Assembly: GCA_964217345.1 (NCBI GenBank)
Contig: CAXPJI010000035.1
Span: 1 to 32,278, forward strand
Length of the DNA: 32,278 nt
Direction: 5' to 3'
Source: UBA3478 sp964217345
GTDB taxonomy: Bacteria; Bacteroidota; Bacteroidia; Flavobacteriales; Flavobacteriaceae
Shown here: positions 15,753 through 23,877 of the stretch, piece after piece
Layout: the number at the start of each line of letters is the position of its first letter
How positions within the stretch are numbered: position 1 is the stretch's first letter
Program-made: the position numbers and the translations under genes
Notes under the pieces: model-generated
Told to the model about the DNA's origin: nothing
The model's input: only the letters and a program-made list of their open reading frames with translations
Database searches by the model: none

Positions 15753-18254
15753 TTAGTCTTTATCAAGGATCTCACCGATTCTTGCTACTACATCTTGTAG
15801 ATGGTAACGACTCATTCGGTTAGACATATTCGCCAGATTTGAGTTAATACTAGCTCTGATATTGATTAGCTCTGCTCGGGCTACTGAACGAATGTCAGAT
15901 TGACTTGTATTCACTGCAGTAGACTTTCTGTAACCACCAAAATCAGGTAGTTTACGCTGAGAGTCTGCGGTCATTAAATACTCCAAACGTTCTACGTGTG
16001 CTTTTTGCAGGTTTCGTCTATAGGTGTCAATAGCTTTGCCAGAGTTCAGTTCACTCCAAAGACCTCCTCTAAGTTCACGCATAAAATCAACAAGTGAATA
16101 TGCCTTACTTCCATGTAAGGTTTCATATTCAACAAGTCGTGCTAATTTTCCGAGCGATAGCATGTTGTTGAGGTAGCGCACTTGCAGGCTTCGTAGACGC
16201 TCGATATTTCCAGAGTATTCTGTATTCGAAATAATGTCCGTATCGATAAGCCACTTAGGAGTGCTGAAGAGTTCCTTATGCATAAAAGCTAAGGCCTCTC
16301 TTTGCTTAACCTTTGATACAGGGGTGTAAACGGTTCCTTCTTGCTCGGTGGTTTTATAGTATTCATATACTCCTCCAATATGATTTGAAACGTGCCCCAT
16401 GTAACGGCTAAATTGACCAAATACTTGTCCGTACAACTCTCCTAAATCTTCGTAGCTCTGTCCTGGCTCGGTAGTCCACTCGCGAAGGTTGGGAACGATT
16501 CTCTTTAGGTTTGCAATACCATAAGTACTTGCTTTAACGGCATCGTCTCCAAGATCTTCGGTTTGTGAACTTGGGTCAACGACGTCTCCTGCTTGTTGGT
16601 GTCCGAAGCGGTACATGGGGTCTCCGGCATGTTCAGTGATCCACTGGTTAAGGATGGGCTTCTCTTCTTCTGCTGTTTTATCTAAGATCGGACGGTATCC
16701 CCAGCCAATCGCATATTTATCATACACCCCAATATTAGGCATAAGTGCTACGTCTCCATCACCAGGTTGTGCCACGTAGTTGAAACGAGCGTAGTCCATA
16801 ATTGATGGTGCAGTACCATACTTCTTGGTGAATGAAGGTGAGCGAAGTGAATCAACAGGGTAAGCCACTGAAGAACCCATGTTGTGAGGCAGTCCAAGGG
16901 TGTGTCCAACTTCGTGGGAAGAAACGAAACGGATTAGACGGCCCATAATCTCATCTTTGAACTCAACACCACGAGCCTCAGGGTTGATGGCTGCGGTTTG
17001 AACAAAGTACCAGTTACGAAGTAGTGACATTACGTTGTGATACCAGTTAATATCTGATTCTAATATTTCTCCAGATCTTGGGTCACTAACGTGAGGACCG
17101 TTTGCGTTTGGAATTGGAGAGGCGAGATAGCGAACTACTGAATAACGAACGTCTTCAGGAGACCACTCTGGGTCTTCTTCTTCGCTGGGTGGGTCAGCAG
17201 CTATAATGGCATTTTTAAAGCCTGCAGCTTCGAAGGCTACTTGCCAATCTTCGATACCTTGCTTGATGTAAGGAATCCATTTTTTTGGAGTGGCACGGTC
17301 CACGTAATAAACGATTGGCTTTTTAGGCTCTACGAGCTCTCCGTTTTTAAATTTGTCGATATCTTCATCTTTTACTTCAAGTCTCCAACGGTCAAGGTAG
17401 GTAAGACTCTTACTTTTTTGAGCATCTAGCCCGTAGTCTACTTGTCCTCTAGCGAACCATCCGACACGCTCGTCAAAGTAGCGTCTTTTCATCGGTTCTT
17501 CTGGGAGAAGGATCATTGAGTTGTTGATTTCGATCGAAATAGAACCTAAATCACCGTTACTCGGGGGAGTTCTAGCGAAGTAAGTTTTTACATGACGATT
17601 CTCGATATTTAATGGGTACGACTTGATGTGTTCGATGTAAGATCGTTCGCCATCAAGACGACTTACCTTGTATCGCGTGCGGTATCCTTCAGGGAGTCCT
17701 AGAGCGTTAACGTCTTTGGTATAAAGATCATTTACCTTGATTACGGTTGCAGGAGCGATGGAATCCTTTTTAAAGGCTTCTATCTTAAAGCTGTACATCA
17801 CAGGCTCAAAGTTCGAGTTAACAACGGCCTCATGAATGGGTAGGCTATCCGCGGCAACGTTGCTGTAGGAAACTACACGAAGGAGAACATCTCTTTCTTT
17901 TTTCTCCCATCGCAATACTTGGGTGTTTATTTTTCCTCCTCCAAATCCAGCGCCATCTGCCGTTTTAGAGATGCGACTCACCATAAGCATTTCACGGCCA
18001 AATAGCGAGTCTGGAATTTCGTAGAAATAATCTTCATCGATTTGATGCACCTTGAATAAACCTTCATCGCTTTTAGCATCTTTGGTAATTACTTTATCAT
18101 ACGATTTAATCGCATTTTTCTTAGCGGGAGGTGCAGGTTTTGCAGCTACTGGTGCAGGCTTTTTCTTCTTCAAAAATTTGAATTGAGCCTCTGCGGGGCT
18201 CACCATCATAAGGGCAAGTAATAGCCCAAGACTTAGTCGGATGGAGAATTTCAT
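15753..18254 (-). CDS. Secreted zinc-dependent metalloprotease, DUF5117/DUF5118 metzincin type
   Basis: An 833-residue exported protein with signal peptide (cleavage near AEA|Q, ~23) and a Pro/Ala/Lys-rich segment after it. The DUF5118-like and DUF5117-like regions fill roughly 45-400. The zinc motif HEVGHTLGLPH (H447, E448, H451, H457) is the metzincin HExxHxxGxxH form, and SIMDY with M486 is the Met-turn, so the catalytic site looks complete. A long C-terminal region (~500-833) is helical. Such proteins are common in Bacteroidota, are expected in the periplasm or outside the cell, and their substrates are largely unknown. There is no T9SS sorting tail. It has its own promoter and a terminator directly after the stop; monocistronic. 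Confidence 0.92.
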   Translation of the reverse strand: MKFSIRLSLGLLLALMMVSPAEAQFKFLKKKKPAPVAAKPAPPAKKNAIKSYDKVITKDAKSDEGLFKVHQIDEDYFYEIPDSLFGREMLMVSRISKTADGAGFGGGKINTQVLRWEKKERDVLLRVVSYSNVAADSLPIHEAVVNSNFEPVMYSFKIEAFKKDSIAPATVIKVNDLYTKDVNALGLPEGYRTRYKVSRLDGERSYIEHIKSYPLNIENRHVKTYFARTPPSNGDLGSISIEINNSMILLPEEPMKRRYFDERVGWFARGQVDYGLDAQKSKSLTYLDRWRLEVKDEDIDKFKNGELVEPKKPIVYYVDRATPKKWIPYIKQGIEDWQVAFEAAGFKNAIIAADPPSEEEDPEWSPEDVRYSVVRYLASPIPNANGPHVSDPRSGEILESDINWYHNVMSLLRNWYFVQTAAINPEARGVEFKDEIMGRLIRFVSSHEVGHTLGLPHNMGSSVAYPVDSLRSPSFTKKYGTAPSIMDYARFNYVAQPGDGDVALMPNIGVYDKYAIGWGYRPILDKTAEEEKPILNQWITEHAGDPMYRFGHQQAGDVVDPSSQTEDLGDDAVKASTYGIANLKRIVPNLREWTTEPGQSYEDLGELYGQVFGQFSRYMGHVSNHIGGVYEYYKTTEQEGTVYTPVSKVKQREALAFMHKELFSTPKWLIDTDIISNTEYSGNIERLRSLQVRYLNNMLSLGKLARLVEYETLHGSKAYSLVDFMRELRGGLWSELNSGKAIDTYRRNLQKAHVERLEYLMTADSQRKLPDFGGYRKSTAVNTSQSDIRSVARAELINIRASINSNLANMSNRMSRYHLQDVVARIGEILDKD

Positions 18255-18275
18255 AGGGTTACATTTTTAGTTGCT

Positions 18276-18308
18276 CCAATATAGTGTAATTGCCCCATTG
18301 TTAAGCAA
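18276..18308 (-). promoter_or_regulatory. Promoter of the metzincin gene
   Basis: On the minus strand: TTG (18308-18306), a 22-nt spacer, TATATTGG (18283-18276; one mismatch from TAnnTTTG), then 21 nt to the ATG. Consensus match only. Confidence 0.45.
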
Positions 18309-18440
18309 TCTCTAACATCTCATCCTTAAAGTTAAATTCGTGTAAAACCTTCTAGTTTGGCTTTACAAATGCCTCTTATGTGTCGGATATTTGCACAAGG
18401 AATCCAACGATTTCGGTGTTTAAGTTTTGAGTTAGTTAAC

Positions 18441-18470
18441 AAAAAGCCCCGCGAAGTGCGAGGCTTTTTT
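18441..18470 (-). terminator. Terminator after lysS
   Basis: Stem between AAAAAGCCCCGC (18441-18452) and GCGAGGCTTTTTT (18458-18470). On the minus-strand RNA one position is a U-G wobble, whereas on the plus strand it is a C-A mismatch, so the hairpin is better in the lysS direction. It begins 23 nt after the lysS stop and ends in a U-run. Confidence 0.82.
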
Positions 18471-18493
18471 GGTTTTGTAAGGTAGCATTCGAA

Positions 18494-20188
18494 TTAATTG
18501 GCCAAGTGAACCCAAAGGCCACTATCATTTTTTTCTATCTTGATTAGGCCTTCTTTGCTTAGGTTTTTGGTGGTTTTGTCCCATTTCTTACCACTGAGGC
18601 CGCTTGCTTCTTTTAACTCCCCAAGCCCAATAGTACCACCGGCTTTCTCTACCAGCTCAACGAGTAGTTTTTCATCTTCATTTAAATCAAGTGCCGGCTT
18701 TTCTGGACGCATCTGCGGAAAGAAAAGTACTTCTTGAATAGAGCTGTTATTGGTCATTAGCATCGTCAATCGATCAATACCGATACCGATACCAGAGGTC
18801 GGTGGCATACCGTACTCAAGAGCTCTTAAGAAGTCTTGATCGATAAACATGGCTTCATCATCTCCCTTTTCAGAAAGTTTTAATTGATCTTCAAAACGCT
18901 CTCTCTGATCGATAGGGTCGTTTAGTTCGCTGTATGCATTAGCAAGTTCTTTACCATTAACCATCAATTCAAAACGCTCAGTAAGGCGTTCATTGCTTCG
19001 ATGCTCTTTGGTAAGTGGACTCATCTCCTTTGGATAATCGGTGATGAAGGTGGGTTGTACATAGTGGTGTTCGCAGCACTCTCCGAAGATTTCGTCAATG
19101 AGCTTTCCGACACCCATGGTTTCATCTACCTCAATACCTAGAGACTTTGCTGTAGCTCTAAGTTCCTCTTCATTCATCTCGCTAACATCATGCCCAGTGT
19201 GTGTTTTAATTGCTTCAAGAATCGGAACTCTTGGATAAGGAGCTTTGAAGTCGATCGTTTTATCCCCCACCTGTAAAACGGTAGTCCCATTAGACTCGAT
19301 CGCTACTCTTTCAAGAAGCTGTTCAGTCATATTCATCATCCAGAAATAATCCTTGTAGGCTACATACAACTCCATCACGGTAAATTCTGGGTTATGGGTG
19401 CGGTCCATTCCTTCATTTCTGAAATCTTTCGCGAATTCATAAACCCCATCAAAGCCACCAACAATCAATCGCTTTAAATAAAGTTCATTGGCAATTCGTA
19501 AGTACAGAGGGATGTTGAGTGCGTTGTGATGCGTAATAAACGGACGCGCTGCTGCTCCTCCCGGAATCGCTTGTAGAATCGGCGTCTCTACTTCAAGGTA
19601 TTCTCTCTCATTAAAAAACGAGCGGATGGTATTGGTGATTTTAGTTCTTTTAATGAAGGTTTCTTTAACCTGTGGATTCACCACAAGGTCTACGTATCGT
19701 TGACGATAGCGAAGCTCTGGATCATTGAAACCGTCGTAAACATTTCCTTCGGCATCTTCTTTTGGTAGCGGAAGAGGTCTAAGTGATTTACTAAGAAGAC
19801 TGAATTTTTTCACAAGTAGCGTCATTTCTCCCACCTGTGTCTTAAACAGGGTGCCTTCAACTCCAATAAGGTCTCCGATATCCAATAGCTTCTTATATAC
19901 CTCGTTGTATAAGGTTGCGTCATCTGCGGTACAGATCTCGTCTCTATTGAAATAAAGCTGAAGTCGACCTTCAGAATCTTGAAGCTCTGCAAAAGAAGCT
20001 TTTCCTTGAATTCTTCTAGACATCAGACGACCGGCCATCACCACGGCTTTGCCTTCTTCGAACTGTTTCTTTACCTCCGAAGTCTTATGTGTGACTTTGA
20101 ATTCGGCAGCTGGGTAAGGGTTAATTCCTAATGCTCGTAGCTTGCCTAGTTTTTCTCTTCGAATGAGTTCTTGTTCTGAAAGGGCCAT
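18494..20188 (-). CDS. lysS: Lysyl-tRNA synthetase, class II, with C-terminal extension
   Basis: A 564-residue class IIb LysRS that charges tRNA-Lys. An N-terminal OB-fold anticodon-binding domain (~55-150) is followed by the catalytic core: motif 2 around FRNEGMDRTHNPEF (~257-270) and motif 3 GIGIGIDRLTML near residue 475. The common bacterial form ends close to FPQMRPEK (~490-497). Here another 67 residues follow, with ELVEKAGGTIGLGELKEASGL and KKWDKTTKNLSKEGLI, reading like a winged helix. I believe such tails are frequent in Flavobacteriia, but cannot check it here. The ATG at 20188 is preceded by a -7-like box, and lipB is divergent. Monocistronic with its own terminator. Confidence 0.97.
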   Translation of the reverse strand: MALSEQELIRREKLGKLRALGINPYPAAEFKVTHKTSEVKKQFEEGKAVVMAGRLMSRRIQGKASFAELQDSEGRLQLYFNRDEICTADDATLYNEVYKKLLDIGDLIGVEGTLFKTQVGEMTLLVKKFSLLSKSLRPLPLPKEDAEGNVYDGFNDPELRYRQRYVDLVVNPQVKETFIKRTKITNTIRSFFNEREYLEVETPILQAIPGGAAARPFITHHNALNIPLYLRIANELYLKRLIVGGFDGVYEFAKDFRNEGMDRTHNPEFTVMELYVAYKDYFWMMNMTEQLLERVAIESNGTTVLQVGDKTIDFKAPYPRVPILEAIKTHTGHDVSEMNEEELRATAKSLGIEVDETMGVGKLIDEIFGECCEHHYVQPTFITDYPKEMSPLTKEHRSNERLTERFELMVNGKELANAYSELNDPIDQRERFEDQLKLSEKGDDEAMFIDQDFLRALEYGMPPTSGIGIGIDRLTMLMTNNSSIQEVLFFPQMRPEKPALDLNEDEKLLVELVEKAGGTIGLGELKEASGLSGKKWDKTTKNLSKEGLIKIEKNDSGLWVHLAN

Positions 20189-20208
20189 AGACTTTGTAAT
20201 AATGATGG

Positions 20209-20216
20209 CAAAAATA
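20209..20216 (-). promoter_or_regulatory. -7 box for lysS
   Basis: Minus-strand TATTTTTG, an exact TAnnTTTG match, 20 nt before the lysS ATG. No clear TTG at the expected -33 distance. Confidence 0.42.
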
Positions 20217-20259
20217 AGAAGTGTTGGCTAATAAATCGTTCGATTCTCGGGGTTCTAAC

Positions 20260-20267
20260 TACTTTTG
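20260..20267 (+). promoter_or_regulatory. -7 box for lipB, 4 nt before the ATG
   Basis: TACTTTTG, an exact TAnnTTTG match, ends 4 nt before the ATG at 20272. A weak TTCG lies 17 nt upstream. The box falls inside the longer GTG-started frame, so it favours the ATG at 20272 and predicts a leaderless transcript. Confidence 0.42.
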
Positions 20268-20271
20268 CATT

Positions 20272-20997
20272 ATGAGTAAAAGGGTGTGGCTACATCGGTT
20301 AGGGCTTTTAGACTACAAAAAGGCTTGGGATTTTCAAGAAACCCTCTTTAAATCTACCGTAGATCGTAAGATTCAAAATCGAAGAGAGGAGACTGAAGTA
20401 GCTACCGAGAATCATCTATTGCTGGTTGAACATCCGCCTGTTTATACACTGGGTAAAAATGGGGATTTAAATAATCTTTTGGTCGGTGAAGAGTTGCTTG
20501 CTCAGCGTGGAGCGCAGTTCTACAAAATTAACCGCGGAGGTGACATTACCTTTCACGGCCCTGGGCAACTCGTCGGATACCCTATACTCGATCTTGATCA
20601 TTTCTTCACGGACATTCATAAATACTTGCGTCTACTCGAAGAGTCGGTCATCGCGACACTAGCCTATTACGGTATTCAGTCAGAGCGATCTGCGGGCGAA
20701 ACTGGAGTTTGGTTAGACGTTGGAACGCCAATAGCTCGTAAAATTTGCGCCATGGGGATCAGAGCAAGTCGATGGGTAACCATGCACGGTATTGCTTTAA
20801 ATGTTACCACTGATCTTGGGTATTTCGACTTAATGATACCCTGCGGAATTAAGGGTAAAGCCGTTACCTCAATGAAATCAGAGTTGGGTGCTAAATGCCC
20901 GAGTCTTGAAGAAGTTCAGGTGATATGGACTCAAAAATTTGCAGAGATCTTTGAAGCATCCCTTGTCGATGCACCTACTCTAATCGATAAACCGTAA
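20272..20997 (+). CDS. lipB: Octanoyl-[acyl carrier protein] transferase
   Basis: A 241-residue cytoplasmic enzyme that moves octanoate from ACP to lipoyl domains, the first step of lipoate attachment. Marks: NRGGDITFHGPGQLVGYP (88-104), the lysine K157 in ARKICAMG, and the catalytic C191 in IPCGIKGKAVTSM; the 34-residue K-C spacing equals that of E. coli LipB. I start at ATG 20272 rather than at GTG 20221: the preceding 17 codons carry no family sequence and include the -7 box. The 3' end overlaps the convergent 760-aa lipoprotein gene by 23 nt. lipA is not in view. Confidence 0.97.
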   Translation: MSKRVWLHRLGLLDYKKAWDFQETLFKSTVDRKIQNRREETEVATENHLLLVEHPPVYTLGKNGDLNNLLVGEELLAQRGAQFYKINRGGDITFHGPGQLVGYPILDLDHFFTDIHKYLRLLEESVIATLAYYGIQSERSAGETGVWLDVGTPIARKICAMGIRASRWVTMHGIALNVTTDLGYFDLMIPCGIKGKAVTSMKSELGAKCPSLEEVQVIWTQKFAEIFEASLVDAPTLIDKP

Positions 20998-23257
20998 GAA
21001 AGTTTCCTTCGTCTTTGGTGACGAGCTCTACCTTTTTATCTCCGTCTATATCGGCTAAATCAATCCCCGAAGCCCCTAGGACTGGGAAGCCTGAAAAGAG
21101 TTTTCCTTTACTATCGTACAGATAAAGTTTCTTCGAAGAAGCTTCAAGTACACTGATATAGATTTTATCATTGAACAAAAAGAACTGAGGGTCAGTGTAT
21201 ATTCCATAGTCAAGGCTCATCCGCTTTTCTCGTATCTGAAGCTGCTGGCCATCAATAATAACCAGGCTTCGTGAGGATCCAGTAATCTCATGAGCTGAGG
21301 TTAGTGATAGATTGGTGCTGCTTACTTTACCTGAAGTACTTACTTGAATAAGAGTTCCTTCTGTGGTGGTAAAAGCAAACTGATCTCGATAGTTGAAAAT
21401 ATCGTTCTTCGAGAAGTTAAAATTTTGATTGACTACTAATCGATCTTTTCCATCGCGTTGTAGAATCTTTAGACGCCCATTTTGAAGTCCTAGTACGATA
21501 TAATCTCTACTGTTTATTCGAAAGTGCTTTGGGGTAGTAATTACAGGAGCTTCTGCTCGCCTGTAGGTAAAGCCATCAACCTTCTCTCCGCGATTATTGT
21601 ACATATATAGGTCTCTACCCTGGCTAAACAAGAAACGATAGTTTCGACTATTATCATAATCAAATACTGCAAGAGCTCCGATATTACCATCGTTAAATCG
21701 TTTTGGGTATCCATCGACGTGGTTACCGTTTCGGTCAAGAATATGAAAGGCCGTCTCGGTAGTGAATGCAAGCTGTAACTTTCGATTTCGATAAACATCG
21801 ACCTCATGAATGCTTCCACTTATCTTCGCCTCTAATTGTTTTTTCCACAGAAGTTTACCGTCATTCGAGAAGCGGTAAAGGATATTCTTCGAATCCTGCA
21901 CCACAATTTCTTGGTCTCCGGTATAATGATTCTTGACAAATTGAGGCCGGGTAAGGGCTTCAGATTCAAGCGTAAGATTAAGGATTGGAGTGCTGTTAGC
22001 TGCCTTTTTTACAGCGACTTTTTGAACTGACCCCGCTGCGGTGAAAAAGTAATCGTCTTCTTTTACTTGTTGAAAGATCTGAATGTACTCATCACTTTCT
22101 TTGAGATATAAAGTGGTGATTTCGCTCGATAAATAAGGTTCGGCACTCTGATAGAGGGTGCTATTAGACAATACATCTCCCGTGCTCACGAACTTTAAAA
22201 GCTCTCGAAGATCTCCTTCTCCGTCAGAAAATACAAAGGCATTTTCAAAGACGGCAACGTGCGTAAATGGTTTGGTGAAGGAAAACTCAGAAAGCTGATT
22301 CTTCAGTTCAAATGGCTCAATTGTTAATATGCGATTTCCCAGGTACTCTGATTCAGAAATTCGATGTTCTTCGAGACGCTTCATCACGGTCTCAGAGGCG
22401 ATGGTTCTTAAATAGAGTAAAGAAGTATTCTCAAGATGTATTTGTGCAAACTCTTCGGCCCCTTCTAGGTAAGGATGCTCGAGCCCCTGAGGTCTTGTGG
22501 TTGTCTTTAATGATTGGGTACTTCTTGGAGCAATTTTCAACACTTGAGGCTCTATCAGTGACGATTCTTTGAAATGAGCAAGACCCTTAGAGTCATTAAT
22601 TTCAGTAATTCCATTAGCGAAGAATTGCCCGTTTTCAAAACTTAGGTCAAAAAACAGATGCTTCGCATAAGATTTATTTAGAGGCTCTGAACTTAATAGT
22701 TCTAGAAATTCGGGCTGACCAATAAGCTTGATTTCATTGTCTTTCAGACTTTTTGCATAAAGTCGACTAATTCGATCAGGTGTCACAAAACTTCCTTGAC
22801 CTCGAATCGCCTCTTCGAGTAGTAATTGAGAGTTACTCCAAATGGTTTTTTCACCCAAGGTTGCCCAAAACAGACCATGATTGTCTTTTTCAAACCCCTT
22901 AAATACCGTGACTCCCTCGTAAATGAATTGTTCAGATGCCGCTTTTTGAACAGAGGTCTCAGCAAGCGCTAAAAAGGTTAAAGACCCTTTACCTTCTTCG
23001 TAAAGTCCTAGATCGACAATTGTTGGACTGGTTAGAAATGAAAGTGCCAGTTCACTCAATTGTTTTACTTGTGCTATGGTGACAAACGGATAGGAGCTGG
23101 CAACCTCACTATCTAGAAAAAGAGCTAAGGTTTCAGAATGGGTTTTAACAACCAAGCTGTAATCGCTCGGGAAGTATTGTAAATCAGAAGTTTCTTCTAG
23201 GGTTTTCGGTTGACAGGCCACTAGAAAGAGTAGCGCAAATCCCAACAGGTATTTCAT
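20975..23257 (-). CDS. 760-residue lipoprotein, novel N-terminal region plus propeller-like C-terminus
   Basis: A lipoprotein with signal peptide and lipobox LVAC (C15). I do not recognise residues ~20-425; their mixed alpha/beta pattern loosely recalls DUF3352-type proteins. From about 430 to the end the chain has repeated blade-like units (LYRFSNDGKLLWKKQL, FHILDRNGNHVDGYPKRF, LYMYNNRGEKVDGFTYR, LYLYDSKGKLFSGFPVL) ending in IDLADIDGDKKVELVT, as in PQQ-like or FG-GAP beta-propellers. It should be anchored in the envelope, perhaps as a binding scaffold. It lies 37 nt after rnhB with a promoter in the gap, and its 3' end overlaps lipB by 23 nt. The rnhB neighbourhood looks like a conserved flavobacterial arrangement, but I could not verify this. 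Confidence 0.75.
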   Translation of the reverse strand: MKYLLGFALLFLVACQPKTLEETSDLQYFPSDYSLVVKTHSETLALFLDSEVASSYPFVTIAQVKQLSELALSFLTSPTIVDLGLYEEGKGSLTFLALAETSVQKAASEQFIYEGVTVFKGFEKDNHGLFWATLGEKTIWSNSQLLLEEAIRGQGSFVTPDRISRLYAKSLKDNEIKLIGQPEFLELLSSEPLNKSYAKHLFFDLSFENGQFFANGITEINDSKGLAHFKESSLIEPQVLKIAPRSTQSLKTTTRPQGLEHPYLEGAEEFAQIHLENTSLLYLRTIASETVMKRLEEHRISESEYLGNRILTIEPFELKNQLSEFSFTKPFTHVAVFENAFVFSDGEGDLRELLKFVSTGDVLSNSTLYQSAEPYLSSEITTLYLKESDEYIQIFQQVKEDDYFFTAAGSVQKVAVKKAANSTPILNLTLESEALTRPQFVKNHYTGDQEIVVQDSKNILYRFSNDGKLLWKKQLEAKISGSIHEVDVYRNRKLQLAFTTETAFHILDRNGNHVDGYPKRFNDGNIGALAVFDYDNSRNYRFLFSQGRDLYMYNNRGEKVDGFTYRRAEAPVITTPKHFRINSRDYIVLGLQNGRLKILQRDGKDRLVVNQNFNFSKNDIFNYRDQFAFTTTEGTLIQVSTSGKVSSTNLSLTSAHEITGSSRSLVIIDGQQLQIREKRMSLDYGIYTDPQFFLFNDKIYISVLEASSKKLYLYDSKGKLFSGFPVLGASGIDLADIDGDKKVELVTKDEGNFLTVYRLE

Positions 23258-23260
23258 ACG

Positions 23261-23291
23261 AAAAGGTAGTTTCTTGACCTAAAGGTACAAA
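23261..23291 (-). promoter_or_regulatory. Promoter of the 760-aa lipoprotein gene; predicted leaderless
   Basis: On the minus strand: TTTG (23291-23288), a 19-nt spacer, TACCTTTT (23268-23261), then 3 nt to the ATG at 23257. The two boxes fit the Bacteroidota consensus with one mismatch. It fills the whole gap between the rnhB stop and the lipoprotein ATG, so the lipoprotein can be expressed apart from rnhB. Confidence 0.5.
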
Positions 23292-23294
23292 GAG

Positions 23295-23876
23295 CTAGAG
23301 ACCTAGTGCAAAAGATTTTCGATGGTGTTTTGTGATCCCTTGAAGTTGAATTGCTTTTTTGTGTGTCTCGGTCGGATAGCCCTTATTTGAACCCCATCCA
23401 TAACCTGGGAATTGCACCTCTAAATACTTCATGTATTCGTCCCTTGCGGTTTTGGCAAGTACTGAGGCAGCGGCAATAGAAGCGTATTTGCCATCTCCTT
23501 TTATGATACAGGCATGGGGGATTCCTAAGTAAGGATTAAAACGATTGCCGTCTACGAGTAAGAACTCGGGTTTTGTTTTTAAGGCGGATACGCAAACATG
23601 CATCGCATAGATCGATGCTTGTAGAATATTGATTTCGTCAATTTTCTCTGGCGCAACGTGTGTTACGGCAAAGGCAATAGCTTCTTTTTCGATAACCGGT
23701 CTCAAGATTTCGCGCTCTTTCTCAGTCAGTTGCTTGGAGTCATTAAGTAGCGGATGATAAAAATCTTCAGGCAAAATTACTGCGGCAGCCGTAACAGGTC
23801 CTGCTAAACATCCTCGGCCTGCTTCGTCTAAGCCAGCCTCCAACTGCCCTTTAATTGCGTAGGGTTCTAAGGCCAA
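23295..23876 (-). CDS. rnhB: Ribonuclease HII
   Basis: A 193-residue enzyme that nicks RNA in RNA-DNA hybrids, including single ribonucleotides left in DNA. The acidic active-site set is intact: D17 and E18 (LDEAGRG), D109 (LLVDGNRF) and D146 (KTARDEY). GCLAGPV and the ASVLAKTARD motif are typical. The start codon appears to be TTG (23876), one base after the TAA of the upstream lipoprotein gene; no ATG or GTG is available before the conserved LEAGLDEAGRG, so translation probably depends on coupling. Housekeeping gene placed inside an envelope-protein transcript. Confidence 0.96.
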   Translation of the reverse strand: MALEPYAIKGQLEAGLDEAGRGCLAGPVTAAAVILPEDFYHPLLNDSKQLTEKEREILRPVIEKEAIAFAVTHVAPEKIDEINILQASIYAMHVCVSALKTKPEFLLVDGNRFNPYLGIPHACIIKGDGKYASIAAASVLAKTARDEYMKYLEVQFPGYGWGSNKGYPTETHKKAIQLQGITKHHRKSFALGL

Positions 23877-23877
23877 A

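Noticed and set aside
18386..18470. Possible small plus-strand RNA between a GATATTTG box and a hairpin
   Set aside because: The box mismatches at its first base, the -33 spacing is wrong, and the hairpin pairs better on the minus strand, where it serves lysS.
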